From NCBI GenBank assembly GCA_002501065.1, contig DLRK01000205.1, forward strand, positions 59,176 through 123,175: DNA of 64,000 nucleotides. Reading direction: 5' to 3'. Source of the DNA: Akkermansiaceae bacterium UBA7890. GTDB taxonomy: Bacteria; Verrucomicrobiota; Verrucomicrobiia; Verrucomicrobiales; Akkermansiaceae. A program made the position numbers and the translations under genes. Below the pieces are notes generated by a model. It was not told the origin of the DNA and did not search any database. It saw only the letters and a list, made by a program, of their open reading frames with translations. Below are positions 34,420 to 42,558 of the stretch, piece after piece (within the stretch, counting starts at the first letter, position 1; every line of letters begins with the position of its first letter).

Positions 34420-35016
34420 TTACAGGTCCCCGCGAATGCGGGCGCCAGAGAGTCGCTTTCGCAGGGCTTCAATTCCGTAGCGATACCGTGAGGCCGCTGT
34501 GTTCATGGAAATCTCTAAAATTTCACCTATTTGCGCAAAGGTCCGCCCTCCCCAGATCTTCATCACGATGACATCCGAGAATTTCCCGGGCAGTTCCTTC
34601 AAGGCCGCCTCCAGAAGGCTCCGACGCTCCTCGCCGTAGCCAGCGCTTTCGAACCAGGCATCCTCTCCGCCCGATTGGCACTGCTCATCCTCCACCACCG
34701 TCTCCTCCCGCTTCTTCCGTCTGTCGTTGCGACGACCCAGATCAATGGCTTCCCGGCGGATCTGGGTGTAGAGAAACGGCATCCAGGCTTCCTGCCCTCC
34801 CACGAAGATGCCTTCGTCCACCTTCCGGGCCAACTTGACCAGGGCCTCCTGCAGGATGTCTTCGGCGTCCTCCTGCCGACGCGTCTGCTGACGGGCGAAC
34901 AGAAGCAGTTTCGACCCGTGCTCACTGAGCCATTCGCGCCAGCGCGAGGGCATTTCCTTCATGGCATGGGTGCCGGAATTCCGCATGGATGAGAAACAGT
35001 CTAACCGAAAACTCAT
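34420..35016 (-). CDS. ECF-type RNA polymerase sigma factor
   Basis: A 198-residue sigma-70 family factor. Region 2 (about 25-90) has DAEDILQEALVKLARK followed by MPFLYTQIRREAIDLGRR; region 4 (about 135-190) has ELPGKFSDVIVMKIWGGRTF and EIGEILEISMNTAASRYRYG, a helix-turn-helix for -35 recognition. Its start ATG 35016 overlaps the uvrA stop as ATGA, so translational coupling is likely; ATG 34962 (MKEMPSRW) is an alternative and fits family length. The anti-sigma-like gene follows. Together they form a signal-responsive regulator expressed with uvrA. Targets unknown. Confidence 0.9.
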   Translation of the reverse strand: MSFRLDCFSSMRNSGTHAMKEMPSRWREWLSEHGSKLLLFARQQTRRQEDAEDILQEALVKLARKVDEGIFVGGQEAWMPFLYTQIRREAIDLGRRNDRRKKREETVVEDEQCQSGGEDAWFESAGYGEERRSLLEAALKELPGKFSDVIVMKIWGGRTFAQIGEILEISMNTAASRYRYGIEALRKRLSGARIRGDL

Positions 35017-37895
35017 GTGTTCTCAACGTCTCTTGCCGCTCTGGCAAGCCATTTTCCCGTCAGAGAGGCTCCTTCTGCCACCAGATCGGCAGGTCGTCCC
35101 GCCGCTACGACCTCTCCTCCATGACGACCACCTCCCGGACCCAGGTCGATCACCCACTCCGCCGCCGAGATCACCTCAAGGTTATGCTCAATAACAACCA
35201 GCGAGTGCCCCGCATCACGCAGGCGCTGCAATACCCCCAGCAAAACCTGCACATCGTGATGATGCAATCCGGTGGTTGGTTCGTCGAGAAGGTAGAGAAC
35301 CCCCTCCGCCGAGGTCTTGGCCAGTTCAGTGGCCAGTTTGACCCGCTGCGCCTCCCCACCCGAAAGCGTGTTGGCAGCCTGTCCCAGGCCGATGTATCCA
35401 AGTCCCACTTCACAAAGAGCATCGAGAAGACTGCTCAACCTGGGCACTTTCCCAAAGAACTCGGCTCCCTCTTCCGCTGTCAACTCCAGCACATCTGCGA
35501 TACTGCGTCCCTTGTAGGTCGCTTCCAGGGTCTCGCGATTGTAACGACGTCCCCCGCAGGCATCACAGGTCACATACACATCGTTGAGAAAGTGCATGTC
35601 GATGCGCACTGCTCCACCTCCCTGGCACTTCTCACAACGCCCTCCCTTCACATTGAAACTGAAGCGCCCCGCCGCGTATCCACGCTGCCGCGAGAGAGGA
35701 AGCTGGGCGAAGAGATTGCGGATGTGTCCGAAGGCTCCCGTGTAGGTGGCTGGATTCGAACGCGGCGAGCGTCCCAATGGTGACTGGTCGACAACCACGA
35801 GGCGACCGATGTTCTCCGCTCCCTCGATGGCATCATGCTCCCCGGGCACCTCCTTCGCACCGTGAAGAACCCGCGCAAGAGCCCTCTTCAGGATCTTGTC
35901 CACCAACGTCGACTTTCCGCTTCCGCTCGGACCAGTCACCGCCACCAGTTGCCCCAGTGGAATCTCCACTTCGACGTTTCGCAGGTTGTGCTCGCGCGCA
36001 CCCTTGATCACCAGTTTCCGGCCCGTTTCCAGACCCGTTCCCAGCTGGTCGCTATCCGAGACCCGGAAACTGCTCCCCCTCAGCCATGCCCCCGTGGGTG
36101 AATCCTCCACCCCCATCACTTCTTCCACCGTCCCCTCCGCAACCAGGCGCCCTCCGTGCAATCCCGCCCCGGGGCCCATCTCAATGAGATGATCCGCAGC
36201 CCGGATCATCTCCTCATCGTGCTCTACCACCACGATGGTGTTTCCCAGATCCCGTAAAACCTTGAGAGCTCCAATGAGACGGGCATTGTCCTCCGGATGA
36301 AGACCGATACTCGGTTCGTCCAGGACGTAGAGCACCCCTGCCAGACCCGCTCCCAGCTGCGTCGCTAACCTGATCCGCTGGAATTCACCTCCGGAGAGGG
36401 TAACCGCTCCCCGATCCAGGGCGAGGTAGCCCAACCCGACTTCGTCAAGGAATTGCAGCCGCCGGCACACTTCCGCCACCACCGGGCGCACCGCCTCCTC
36501 ACGATCCGCCGGAATGCGGACGCCCTCCAACCATGCCGCCCCCTCCTCGATCGGGAGAGCACAGAACTCATCGATCCCAAGCCCTCCCTTCCCGCCTTCC
36601 CCTTCCATCTTCACGGCCAGAAACTCCCGCTTCAGTCGACGCCCTCCGCAGCTCTGACAGCTGCGTGACGCCATGAAACGGCCCATGTTCCGCTTCACCG
36701 GCTCACTCCCGGTCTCGCGGTAGAGGCTCTCGACATCCCGACAAATACCTTCGTAGCGGTGATCCCGGCAAATCTCCCGTCCCTCCCTCTCCCAGGTCAT
36801 CGGAATCTTCATTCCGCCCGTCCCGTAAAAGAGCGCACTGCGGAACTCCTCGGGCAACTCCCGGAAGGGCACCTCACCCGACACCCCGAAGTGCTCGGCC
36901 AGGGCCTCCACCTGACGCCCGTGCCAGCTCTTCCCCTTTCCTCCCCCCCTGGCGAGTCTGATGGCCTTGTCCTTCAGGCTCCTGGACTGATCAGGAACCA
37001 CCAGGTCGGGATCACAGAAGAGCTCCGTGCCCAGTCCGTGACAGGTCTCACAGGCCCCCAGGTGACTGTTGAAGGAAAAGTGCCGCGGACTGAGGTCCGG
37101 CAACTCGAATCCCGTCTTCGGGTTCCGATAGCTGGTGAGGAAGGAGAGTTCCCTCCATTCCTCCTCCGGCAACTGGAGCAGCGCCACCGCCTCCGCCCCA
37201 CAGATGCGCAGAGCCGTCTCCACCGAATCCGCCAGTCGGCTCTCCACTCCCCCACGGATCACCAGACGATCCACCACCACCTCCAACCGGTCGACCTGTT
37301 CCTCCTCGCCAGCCGGCCAGCGCGCTTCCACCTCTTCCACCTCGAGAAGCTCTCCGTTCACCCGCAGGCGCACGAATCCCTGTCGCTGGAGATCCCGCAA
37401 CAAAGCGGGCATATCACCCGCCGCCTCCGGATCGAGTGGCGCCAGCAGAACCACTTTGGTTCCTTCCGGTCGGCCCATCAGGCTCGCCACCACGTCCGCC
37501 GGAGTCATGCGTTCCAGCGGCTCTCCCGTTTCCGGATCGTGAGGAATCCCCACTGCCGCATAGAGAATCCGCAGGTGGTCGTGAATCTCGGTGGCGGTCG
37601 CGATGATCGAGCGCGGATTGGCTCCTGCCCCACGCTGCTCGATCGCAATGGCGGGACTGAGACCCTCGATGGCATCCACCTCCGGCTTGTCGAGCTGATC
37701 GAGAAACTGCCGCGCATAGGCGCTCAGGCTCTCCACGTAACGCCGCTGCCCCTCCGCATAGAGAGTGTGAAAGGCCAGGCTCGATTTTCCGCTGCCGCTC
37801 AATCCGGTCACCACCACCAGCTTCCCGCGGGGAATGTCCACATCGACATTGCGCAGGTTATGCTGCCGGGCTCCCCGGATCCGTATCGCGTCCAC
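35013..37895 (-). CDS. uvrA: Excinuclease ABC subunit A
   Basis: A 960-residue DNA damage sensor that dimerises and loads UvrB. I prefer GTG 37895, giving (M)DAIRIRGARQHNLRNV, the standard UvrA beginning; ATG 37952 would prepend 19 residues (MSKADFGIQ...) encoded by the intergenic inverted repeat. Walker A1 is GLSGSGKSSL and A2 is GPSGSGKSTLVDK. Signature motifs are LSGGEFQRIRLATQL and LSGGEAQRVKLATEL. Zinc-finger cysteines are visible in CETCHGLGTE, CQSCGGRRLK and in GGRCEKCQGGG with CDACGGRRYN. Its last base pairs overlap the sigma factor start. It leads a leftward operon with the sigma factor and the PDZ protein, unusual for uvrA. Confidence 0.95.
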   Translation of the reverse strand: MDAIRIRGARQHNLRNVDVDIPRGKLVVVTGLSGSGKSSLAFHTLYAEGQRRYVESLSAYARQFLDQLDKPEVDAIEGLSPAIAIEQRGAGANPRSIIATATEIHDHLRILYAAVGIPHDPETGEPLERMTPADVVASLMGRPEGTKVVLLAPLDPEAAGDMPALLRDLQRQGFVRLRVNGELLEVEEVEARWPAGEEEQVDRLEVVVDRLVIRGGVESRLADSVETALRICGAEAVALLQLPEEEWRELSFLTSYRNPKTGFELPDLSPRHFSFNSHLGACETCHGLGTELFCDPDLVVPDQSRSLKDKAIRLARGGGKGKSWHGRQVEALAEHFGVSGEVPFRELPEEFRSALFYGTGGMKIPMTWEREGREICRDHRYEGICRDVESLYRETGSEPVKRNMGRFMASRSCQSCGGRRLKREFLAVKMEGEGGKGGLGIDEFCALPIEEGAAWLEGVRIPADREEAVRPVVAEVCRRLQFLDEVGLGYLALDRGAVTLSGGEFQRIRLATQLGAGLAGVLYVLDEPSIGLHPEDNARLIGALKVLRDLGNTIVVVEHDEEMIRAADHLIEMGPGAGLHGGRLVAEGTVEEVMGVEDSPTGAWLRGSSFRVSDSDQLGTGLETGRKLVIKGAREHNLRNVEVEIPLGQLVAVTGPSGSGKSTLVDKILKRALARVLHGAKEVPGEHDAIEGAENIGRLVVVDQSPLGRSPRSNPATYTGAFGHIRNLFAQLPLSRQRGYAAGRFSFNVKGGRCEKCQGGGAVRIDMHFLNDVYVTCDACGGRRYNRETLEATYKGRSIADVLELTAEEGAEFFGKVPRLSSLLDALCEVGLGYIGLGQAANTLSGGEAQRVKLATELAKTSAEGVLYLLDEPTTGLHHHDVQVLLGVLQRLRDAGHSLVVIEHNLEVISAAEWVIDLGPGGGRHGGEVVAAGRPADLVAEGASLTGKWLARAARDVENT

Positions 37896-37904
37896 ACCAG
37901 GAGT

Positions 37905-37963
37905 CTGACGGATGAATCCCGAAATCTGAATTCCGAAATCCGCCTTCGACATTCATCCGTCAG
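37905..37963. repeat. Inverted repeat element between uvrA and trpF
   Basis: A perfect 13-bp inverted repeat, CTGACGGATGAAT (37905-37917) and ATTCATCCGTCAG (37951-37963), flanks a 33-base interior that contains two direct copies of CCGAAATC (37919-37926 and 37933-37940). It lies between the divergent uvrA and trpF genes and overlaps the 5' codons of the longer uvrA reading, so those codons are probably not translated. Confidence 0.6.
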
Positions 37964-37979
37964 CCTTCATCATAACCCT

Positions 37980-38660
37980 TTGCATCCGCTTCTCGACAGC
38001 TTCCTCTCATCCGCTGCTCCCTCCCTCAAGATCTGCGGGGTCACCACCGCCGACGACGCCAACCGCCTCACTGCGCTCGGGGTCCATGCCCTCGGAGTCA
38101 ACTTCTGGCCGGAGAGCAGGCGCTACTGCCCTCCGGATGCCGCCCGGCAGTTCCTCCCCACCCTCAAGGACCGCATTCTTCGGGTGGGCGTCTTCGTCAA
38201 TGCCGATCCCGCCCTGCCCCGCACCCTCCTCGCCGACGATCTCATTGACGTCGCGCAGTTACACGGCGACGAAGACCCTGCCTACTGCGAAGCATTCGCC
38301 GGAGAGAATCTCCCCTTCTTCAAGGCCATCGGAGTTGCAGAGGATTCCAACCTGGGCTGCGCCCTCCAGTGCCCCGCCAACGGAATCCTCCTGGATGTTC
38401 ATGCTCCGGGCGTTTACGGGGGAACCGGCCGGACCATCGATTGGGACGCCGTCGCCCAGTTCATCGATCACCAGTCCTCTCCCCCCGTCATCCTTGCCGG
38501 CGGAATCACGCCACAGAACGCTGCTGAAGCACTCCGCACGACCCGGGCCTGTGCCCTCGACGTGGCCTCGGGGGCCGAATCCTCACCCGGCATCAAGGAC
38601 TTCGAGAAGGTTTCCGGCCTCCTCGGAGCCGTGAACTCTCTCCTCGATAACGCAAATTAG
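37980..38660 (+). CDS. trpF: Phosphoribosylanthranilate isomerase
   Basis: A 226-residue TIM-barrel enzyme for the Amadori rearrangement of phosphoribosylanthranilate in tryptophan synthesis. A long open frame continues from upstream antisense to uvrA, but homology begins at LKICGVTTADDANRL. TTG 37980 gives (M)HPLLDSFLSSAAPSLKICG and is the best start in view; no ATG is available. Family landmarks are the KICG strand with catalytic Cys, LGVNFWPESRRY, VGVFVNADP, DVAQLHGDEDP, and ILAGGITPQNAAEAL near the end with the catalytic Asp in ACALDVASG. No other trp gene is adjacent. Only 84 bases (holding an inverted repeat) separate it from uvrA. Confidence 0.9.
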   Translation: MHPLLDSFLSSAAPSLKICGVTTADDANRLTALGVHALGVNFWPESRRYCPPDAARQFLPTLKDRILRVGVFVNADPALPRTLLADDLIDVAQLHGDEDPAYCEAFAGENLPFFKAIGVAEDSNLGCALQCPANGILLDVHAPGVYGGTGRTIDWDAVAQFIDHQSSPPVILAGGITPQNAAEALRTTRACALDVASGAESSPGIKDFEKVSGLLGAVNSLLDNAN

Positions 38661-38703
38661 TTGCAATAAGACTTCCGGCCTCTAGAGTGGTTCTTCCTCC
38701 CCC

Positions 38704-39156
38704 ATGCGCGGAAATCCCATTCTTCAAGTCGCAGTCCTCCTCGCCGCCATAGGCCTCACCGGCCTGCTGGTCGCTGCCGTGCTGGACAACGCGCGACAGG
38801 CCGACCCGGCGGCCCCCGTAACCGGCGGGGAGCCCCCGTCGTCCCCTGCCGTTCCCACCCTGCTCACCCTCACCCTGTCCGCTCCCGCCAAGTCGATCAC
38901 CTTCACCGAGGCTTCCGGCCGGGTCATCACAATCCCCACCGGCACCGAACTTGAGATTGAGGAGGAGATCGAACTGACCATCCGGAACGCGACCTGGACC
39001 GCTGCCCTGACCATCGCGTGGCAGGATCCCACCGCCCACCGCTTCCTGCGCCTTGATTTCGAACCCGACAAACTCAAGAGCGCCCACCTCCTCCTCGATT
39101 TCACCGGCGACGCAAACAACCACCCCATCGAAGCCAACTTCGACCCCTCCAGATAG
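38704..39156 (+). CDS. Membrane-anchored hypothetical protein
   Basis: A 150-residue protein with an N-terminal transmembrane helix (about 7-27, ILQVAVLLAAIGLTGLLVAAVL), a Pro/Ala/Ser-rich linker (about 33-50), and a beta-rich periplasmic domain, TLTLSAPAKSITFTEASG then ELEIEEEIELTIRN and LDFEPDKLKSAHLLLDFTG. I recognise no family. It is 43 bases after trpF and 23 bases before the metal-transport ATPase gene on the same strand, so it likely shares a transcript with the transporter. It could substitute for a missing accessory component; that is speculation from location. Confidence 0.72.
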   Translation: MRGNPILQVAVLLAAIGLTGLLVAAVLDNARQADPAAPVTGGEPPSSPAVPTLLTLTLSAPAKSITFTEASGRVITIPTGTELEIEEEIELTIRNATWTAALTIAWQDPTAHRFLRLDFEPDKLKSAHLLLDFTGDANNHPIEANFDPSR

Positions 39157-39159
39157 TCT

Positions 39160-39195
39160 CCAGCCCTGGAACCGGAACCTTGGAACCTGAAAATC
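39160..39195. repeat. GGAACCT-type low-complexity repeat before the metal ATPase
   Basis: The spacer and first codons read CTGGAACCGGAACCTTGGAACCTGAAA, three near-copies of a GGAACC unit across 39166-39191. It resembles the unit repeats at 6441-6531 in style. The TTG start of the ATPase lies within it. Confidence 0.35.
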
Positions 39196-39956
39196 ACAGT
39201 CGCCACGATTGCTGCGCCCATCACGACCACCATCACGAACTGGTGATCGACAATGTTGGCGTCGCCTATGGCCCGGTCCCCGCTCTCCACGATATCTCCC
39301 TTGCCACCTCCTGTGGCAACCGGGTCGCTCTCATCGGCCCCAATGGGGCCGGCAAGTCCACTCTCCTCAAGGCCATTGCAGGACTGGTCCCCCGAAAGAC
39401 CGGAACCATCCAGTGGCGGGGGGCCGCCGTGAAAAAATGGTCCCGGGAGTTCGCCTACCTGCCCCAACGCGAGGAGGTCGACTGGAACTTCCCCATCACG
39501 GTCCGCGGACTGGTCGAAATGGGACGCTTCCCCCACCTCGGTCTCTGGAAACGCTACTCGGACAACGACGACAGGGCAGTTGGGCACGCCCTGCAGACCC
39601 TCGCTATCGCGGACCTCCAGGACCGACAGATCTGCGAACTCTCCGGGGGACAGCAACAACGTGCCTTCCTCGCCCGTGCCCTGGCTCAGGAGGCCCACGT
39701 CCTCCTGCTCGATGAACCCTTCACCGGTCTCGACCGTAATGCCTCCGAGTCGCTGGCCACCCTGCTGGCGGCGCTCTCGGAAGAGGGCCGCCTCATCCTC
39801 TCTTCCCACCACGACCTCGATTCCGCTCCTGACCTCTTCAATGAATGTCTCCTCCTCAACCACTCCCAGCTCGGCTTTGGCCCGACCACGGAAATCCTCA
39901 CTCCCCAATTGATCGCAGAAGCCTTCACCACCCCTGATCCGGCATCTGACGACTGA
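39180..39956 (+). CDS. Metal ABC transporter ATP-binding protein (Zn/Mn-type)
   Basis: A 258-residue ATPase of the zinc/manganese/iron (ZnuC/MntB) family. Start is TTG 39180, giving MEPENHSRHDCCAHHDHHHE: a His/Cys-rich tail of about 20 residues that could bind metal. The ATPase core has Walker A GPNGAGKSTL, Q-loop AYLPQREEVDWNFP (a phrase typical of this family), signature LSGGQQQRAFLARAL, Walker B VLLLDEPFTGLD and the H-loop LILSSHHDLD. The permease gene follows 20 bases later. No substrate-binding lipoprotein gene is adjacent, which is unusual for this family. Confidence 0.9.
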   Translation: MEPENHSRHDCCAHHDHHHELVIDNVGVAYGPVPALHDISLATSCGNRVALIGPNGAGKSTLLKAIAGLVPRKTGTIQWRGAAVKKWSREFAYLPQREEVDWNFPITVRGLVEMGRFPHLGLWKRYSDNDDRAVGHALQTLAIADLQDRQICELSGGQQQRAFLARALAQEAHVLLLDEPFTGLDRNASESLATLLAALSEEGRLILSSHHDLDSAPDLFNECLLLNHSQLGFGPTTEILTPQLIAEAFTTPDPASDD

Positions 39957-39976
39957 ACCCCAGTAACTCTCTCCCG

Positions 39977-40816
39977 GTGCTCGATCCCTTCCACGATCCT
40001 TTCTTTCAGCGCGCACTGCTCGCCGGTCTCCTGATCGGTTTCACCAATGGCTTCTTCAGCGGCTTCGTGGTGGTGCGTCGCACCGCCCTCTCGGTGAGTG
40101 CGCTCTCTCACACCATGCTGCCGGGCATCGCACTCGGCATTCTGATCACAGGCAGCCTCACCCAGGTCAATGCCTTCATCGGGGCCCTCACTGCCGCCCT
40201 TTTTGTCGGACTCGGCTCAGTGGTTGTCTCGCGAACATCGCGGGTAGCCCAGGGAACCGCCCTTGCCATTCTCTACACCACCGCCTTCGCGCTGGGTGTG
40301 GCCGTGCTGAAGTACCTGCACAACTATGGTGATCTCGAGCACTGGCTCTTCGGTGACATCCGCCTCGTGAGCTCCAGCGACCTCTGGCTGGCCTTCGGGA
40401 TCGGCTCCATCATCCTCCTTGGTTCCAACATCTTCTTCCGCCCCCTCCTTCTCACCCTTTTCGAACCCGATGTAGCCGCAGCCCAGGGGGTTCCTGTCCG
40501 GGCCATGAACTATCTCCTCTTCGGCATGCTCATCCTGGCCCTGGTCACCTCGCTGCAGGCGGTCGGCTGCGTCCTCAGCGTCGGCCTCCTCGTCGCCCCG
40601 GCCGCCACCCTCTCGCTGCTCACCAATCGCACCCCCCTCCTCTTCTGGGGCGGGGGACTGGTGGGAGCCCTCGGGTCCGTCTTTGCCCTCCTTCTCGCCT
40701 ACTGGACGGACATCCCGGCCGGTCCAGCCATTGTGATCGTGCTGGGCACCCTCTTCCTGCTGGCCTTCCTGCTTTCACCAAAGTATGGCCTTCTGCCCAG
40801 AATCCGCACCTCCTGA
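39977..40816 (+). CDS. Metal ABC transporter permease (ABC-3 family)
   Basis: A 279-residue integral membrane subunit with eight or so helices. It starts at GTG 39977 ((M)LDPFHDPFFQRALLAG). Diagnostic is SALSHTMLPGIALGILI near residue 40-60 and later GVPVRAMNYLLFGMLIL with VTSLQAVGCVLSVGLLVAPA; these are standard in ZnuB/MntC/ZitB-type permeases. It would import Zn2+, Mn2+ or a related ion with the ATPase encoded 20 bases upstream. The third element, a binding protein, is missing from this locus. crcB follows 49 bases later and may be in the same transcript. Confidence 0.92.
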   Translation: MLDPFHDPFFQRALLAGLLIGFTNGFFSGFVVVRRTALSVSALSHTMLPGIALGILITGSLTQVNAFIGALTAALFVGLGSVVVSRTSRVAQGTALAILYTTAFALGVAVLKYLHNYGDLEHWLFGDIRLVSSSDLWLAFGIGSIILLGSNIFFRPLLLTLFEPDVAAAQGVPVRAMNYLLFGMLILALVTSLQAVGCVLSVGLLVAPAATLSLLTNRTPLLFWGGGLVGALGSVFALLLAYWTDIPAGPAIVIVLGTLFLLAFLLSPKYGLLPRIRTS

Positions 40817-40865
40817 TCGGTCACCGGGAAAGATCCCGTGACTCCCAACCCCTGATCTTCCACCC

Positions 40866-41258
40866 ATGAATGCCCTTCTCATCTTCCTCGGCGGCGGACT
40901 CGGCGCCCTCTCCCGCTGGGGACTCTCCTCCGGCATCGACAAACTCTCTGTCAAGACCGCCCTTCACCAGTTCCCACTCGGCATCCTGGCCTGCAACCTC
41001 CTCGGTTGCTTCCTGGTCGGCTGCGTCTTCGGGCACTTCGCTCAGAAACACCCCGCCTGGATCTTCCCTCTGCTGGTCACGGGCTTTCTGGGGGGATTCA
41101 CCACCTTCTCGACCTTCGGTCGCGACACCGTCGCTGCCATCCAGAACGGACTGCCGCTGGTCGCAATCCTCAATATTCTTTTCTCCGTGATCCTGGGAGT
41201 GTTCGCGGTCTGGGCGGGGCTGAGACTCTTCGCCCCCACAGCCGGACTGGCCGAATAG
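40866..41258 (+). CDS. crcB: Fluoride efflux channel (Fluc)
   Basis: A 130-residue dual-topology fluoride channel with four helices. Conserved landmarks are GGGLGALSRWGLS at the N-terminus, LGILACNLLGCFLVG, and GFLGGFTTFSTFGRDT, with the polar track Thr/Ser and the Phe box formed by TTFSTF; the central Asn in ACNLLG lines the pore. Fluc dimers expel F- from the cytoplasm. It is immediately downstream of the metal permease and converges with pyrC 12 bases away. I looked for a fluoride riboswitch in the 49-base gap upstream and see none. Confidence 0.94.
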   Translation: MNALLIFLGGGLGALSRWGLSSGIDKLSVKTALHQFPLGILACNLLGCFLVGCVFGHFAQKHPAWIFPLLVTGFLGGFTTFSTFGRDTVAAIQNGLPLVAILNILFSVILGVFAVWAGLRLFAPTAGLAE

Positions 41259-41270
41259 GACTTCCCGGGG

Positions 41271-42545
41271 CTATCTCTCCAGCAGCACTTCGCTCCCCCG
41301 CACCACCAGGTCCACCCGCCCTTTCAGGGTCTGGTCCAAAAAGGGCGTGTTCACACCTTTCGATCTCATGAAGTCCCTTGAGAAGGTGGTCTCTCCGGCG
41401 GGATCAAATACGAGCAACTCCGCCGGCTTCCCTTCCTCGACAGCAGCCGGGTCCAGGCCCATCAAGCGTCGGGGTTCGGCAGAGTAGCGTTTCACGATCA
41501 GGTCCCATCCGAACTTCCCCGCCACGATGAAACGGTCATGGAGCGACACCAGGGCCATCTCCAGTCCGGTGATCCCATTGGGCGCCGAGACAAAGTCCTG
41601 CCCTTTCTCGAATTCACCGTGGGGCGCGTGATCAGTGGCTATGAGATCGAAAACTCCCTCCTGCAACCCCTCCAGGAGGGCTGCATTGTCCTCCCGCGTG
41701 CGCAACGGCGGGTTCATCTTGTAGTTCGTGTCATACTCCCCGATGTCCTCCTCGTTGAAAATCAGGTGATGGGGGGTCACCTCGGCCGTGACCCTGGCAC
41801 CCCTCTCCTTCCACCATCGAACCGTCTCCATCCCGATCGCGGAGGAGACGTGCTGGATGTGCACGTGGGCCCCCGTGGCGTAGGCCAGCCTGATATCACG
41901 ATCCATGCAGATCTCTTCGCTGCAGGCCGGGCTACCCTTGATTCCCAGCTGGTAGCTCACTTTCCCTTCGTTCAGGGCCCGTGGACCGCTCAATTCCGGC
42001 ACTTCACAGTGGCTTGCGAAAAACATCCCGAAAGGAGTGGCATATTCCATGGCATTCTTCAGCACGGCCGGGTTCGCTACCGGATCACCATCGTCAGTCA
42101 GCATCATCACCCCCAGATTACGCATTCCATCGATACCTGCGAGTTCCTCACCCGCGCGCCCTTTGGTGATGCACCCGGAGGTGTATACCGGGATCCGGCT
42201 CACCTGGCGGGCCTTGTCCAGCACGGTGCCCACCACCGCGGCCGAGTCGATGACCGGGTTCGTATTCGGCATCATGACCACTCCGGTCACCCCGCCATTG
42301 ATGGCGGCCTCCGTGCCGTGCGCAATGTCCTCCTTATGCTCCTGCCCCGGCTCCCGGAAATGGACATGGGCATCGAACATGGCAGGGGCCACGATCTTCC
42401 CGTCGGCATCCACCTCCCGCACCCCCTCCGGTGCCTCCAGGTTCTGGCCCACCGCCCTGATCACCCCGTCCTCCACCAGGACATCCCCCCGCACCGGGGC
42501 TCCTTCCTCCCCTGCGATCTCTCCACCCTTGATAAGCAAACTCAT
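41271..42545 (-). CDS. pyrC: Dihydroorotase
   Basis: A 424-residue zinc amidohydrolase converting carbamoyl-aspartate to dihydroorotate. It is the class I (non-bacterial-short) form: GKIVAPAMFDAHVHFREPGQ with the HxH metal pair, the metal His in FASHCEVPELS and HIQHVSSA, and the catalytic Asp in LIATDHAPHGEFEKG. GGVTGVVMMPNTNPV carries the substrate-interacting Asn. The usual carboxylated Lys (HKED/HKET region) is present as HKEDIAHG near residue 71. It is the last gene of the leftward pur-pyr run; pyrB stops 13 bases upstream. It converges with crcB. Confidence 0.95.
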   Translation of the reverse strand: MSLLIKGGEIAGEEGAPVRGDVLVEDGVIRAVGQNLEAPEGVREVDADGKIVAPAMFDAHVHFREPGQEHKEDIAHGTEAAINGGVTGVVMMPNTNPVIDSAAVVGTVLDKARQVSRIPVYTSGCITKGRAGEELAGIDGMRNLGVMMLTDDGDPVANPAVLKNAMEYATPFGMFFASHCEVPELSGPRALNEGKVSYQLGIKGSPACSEEICMDRDIRLAYATGAHVHIQHVSSAIGMETVRWWKERGARVTAEVTPHHLIFNEEDIGEYDTNYKMNPPLRTREDNAALLEGLQEGVFDLIATDHAPHGEFEKGQDFVSAPNGITGLEMALVSLHDRFIVAGKFGWDLIVKRYSAEPRRLMGLDPAAVEEGKPAELLVFDPAGETTFSRDFMRSKGVNTPFLDQTLKGRVDLVVRGSEVLLER

Positions 42546-42558
42546 GCGCTCCTGGCCT

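Noticed and set aside
36759..37979. Long upstream extension of the trpF frame
   Set aside because: These codons are antisense to uvrA and show no TrpF sequence; homology starts at KICG after TTG 37980.
40817..40865. Possible fluoride riboswitch before crcB
   Set aside because: The 49-base gap is too short and lacks the expected conserved stems and pseudoknot sequence.
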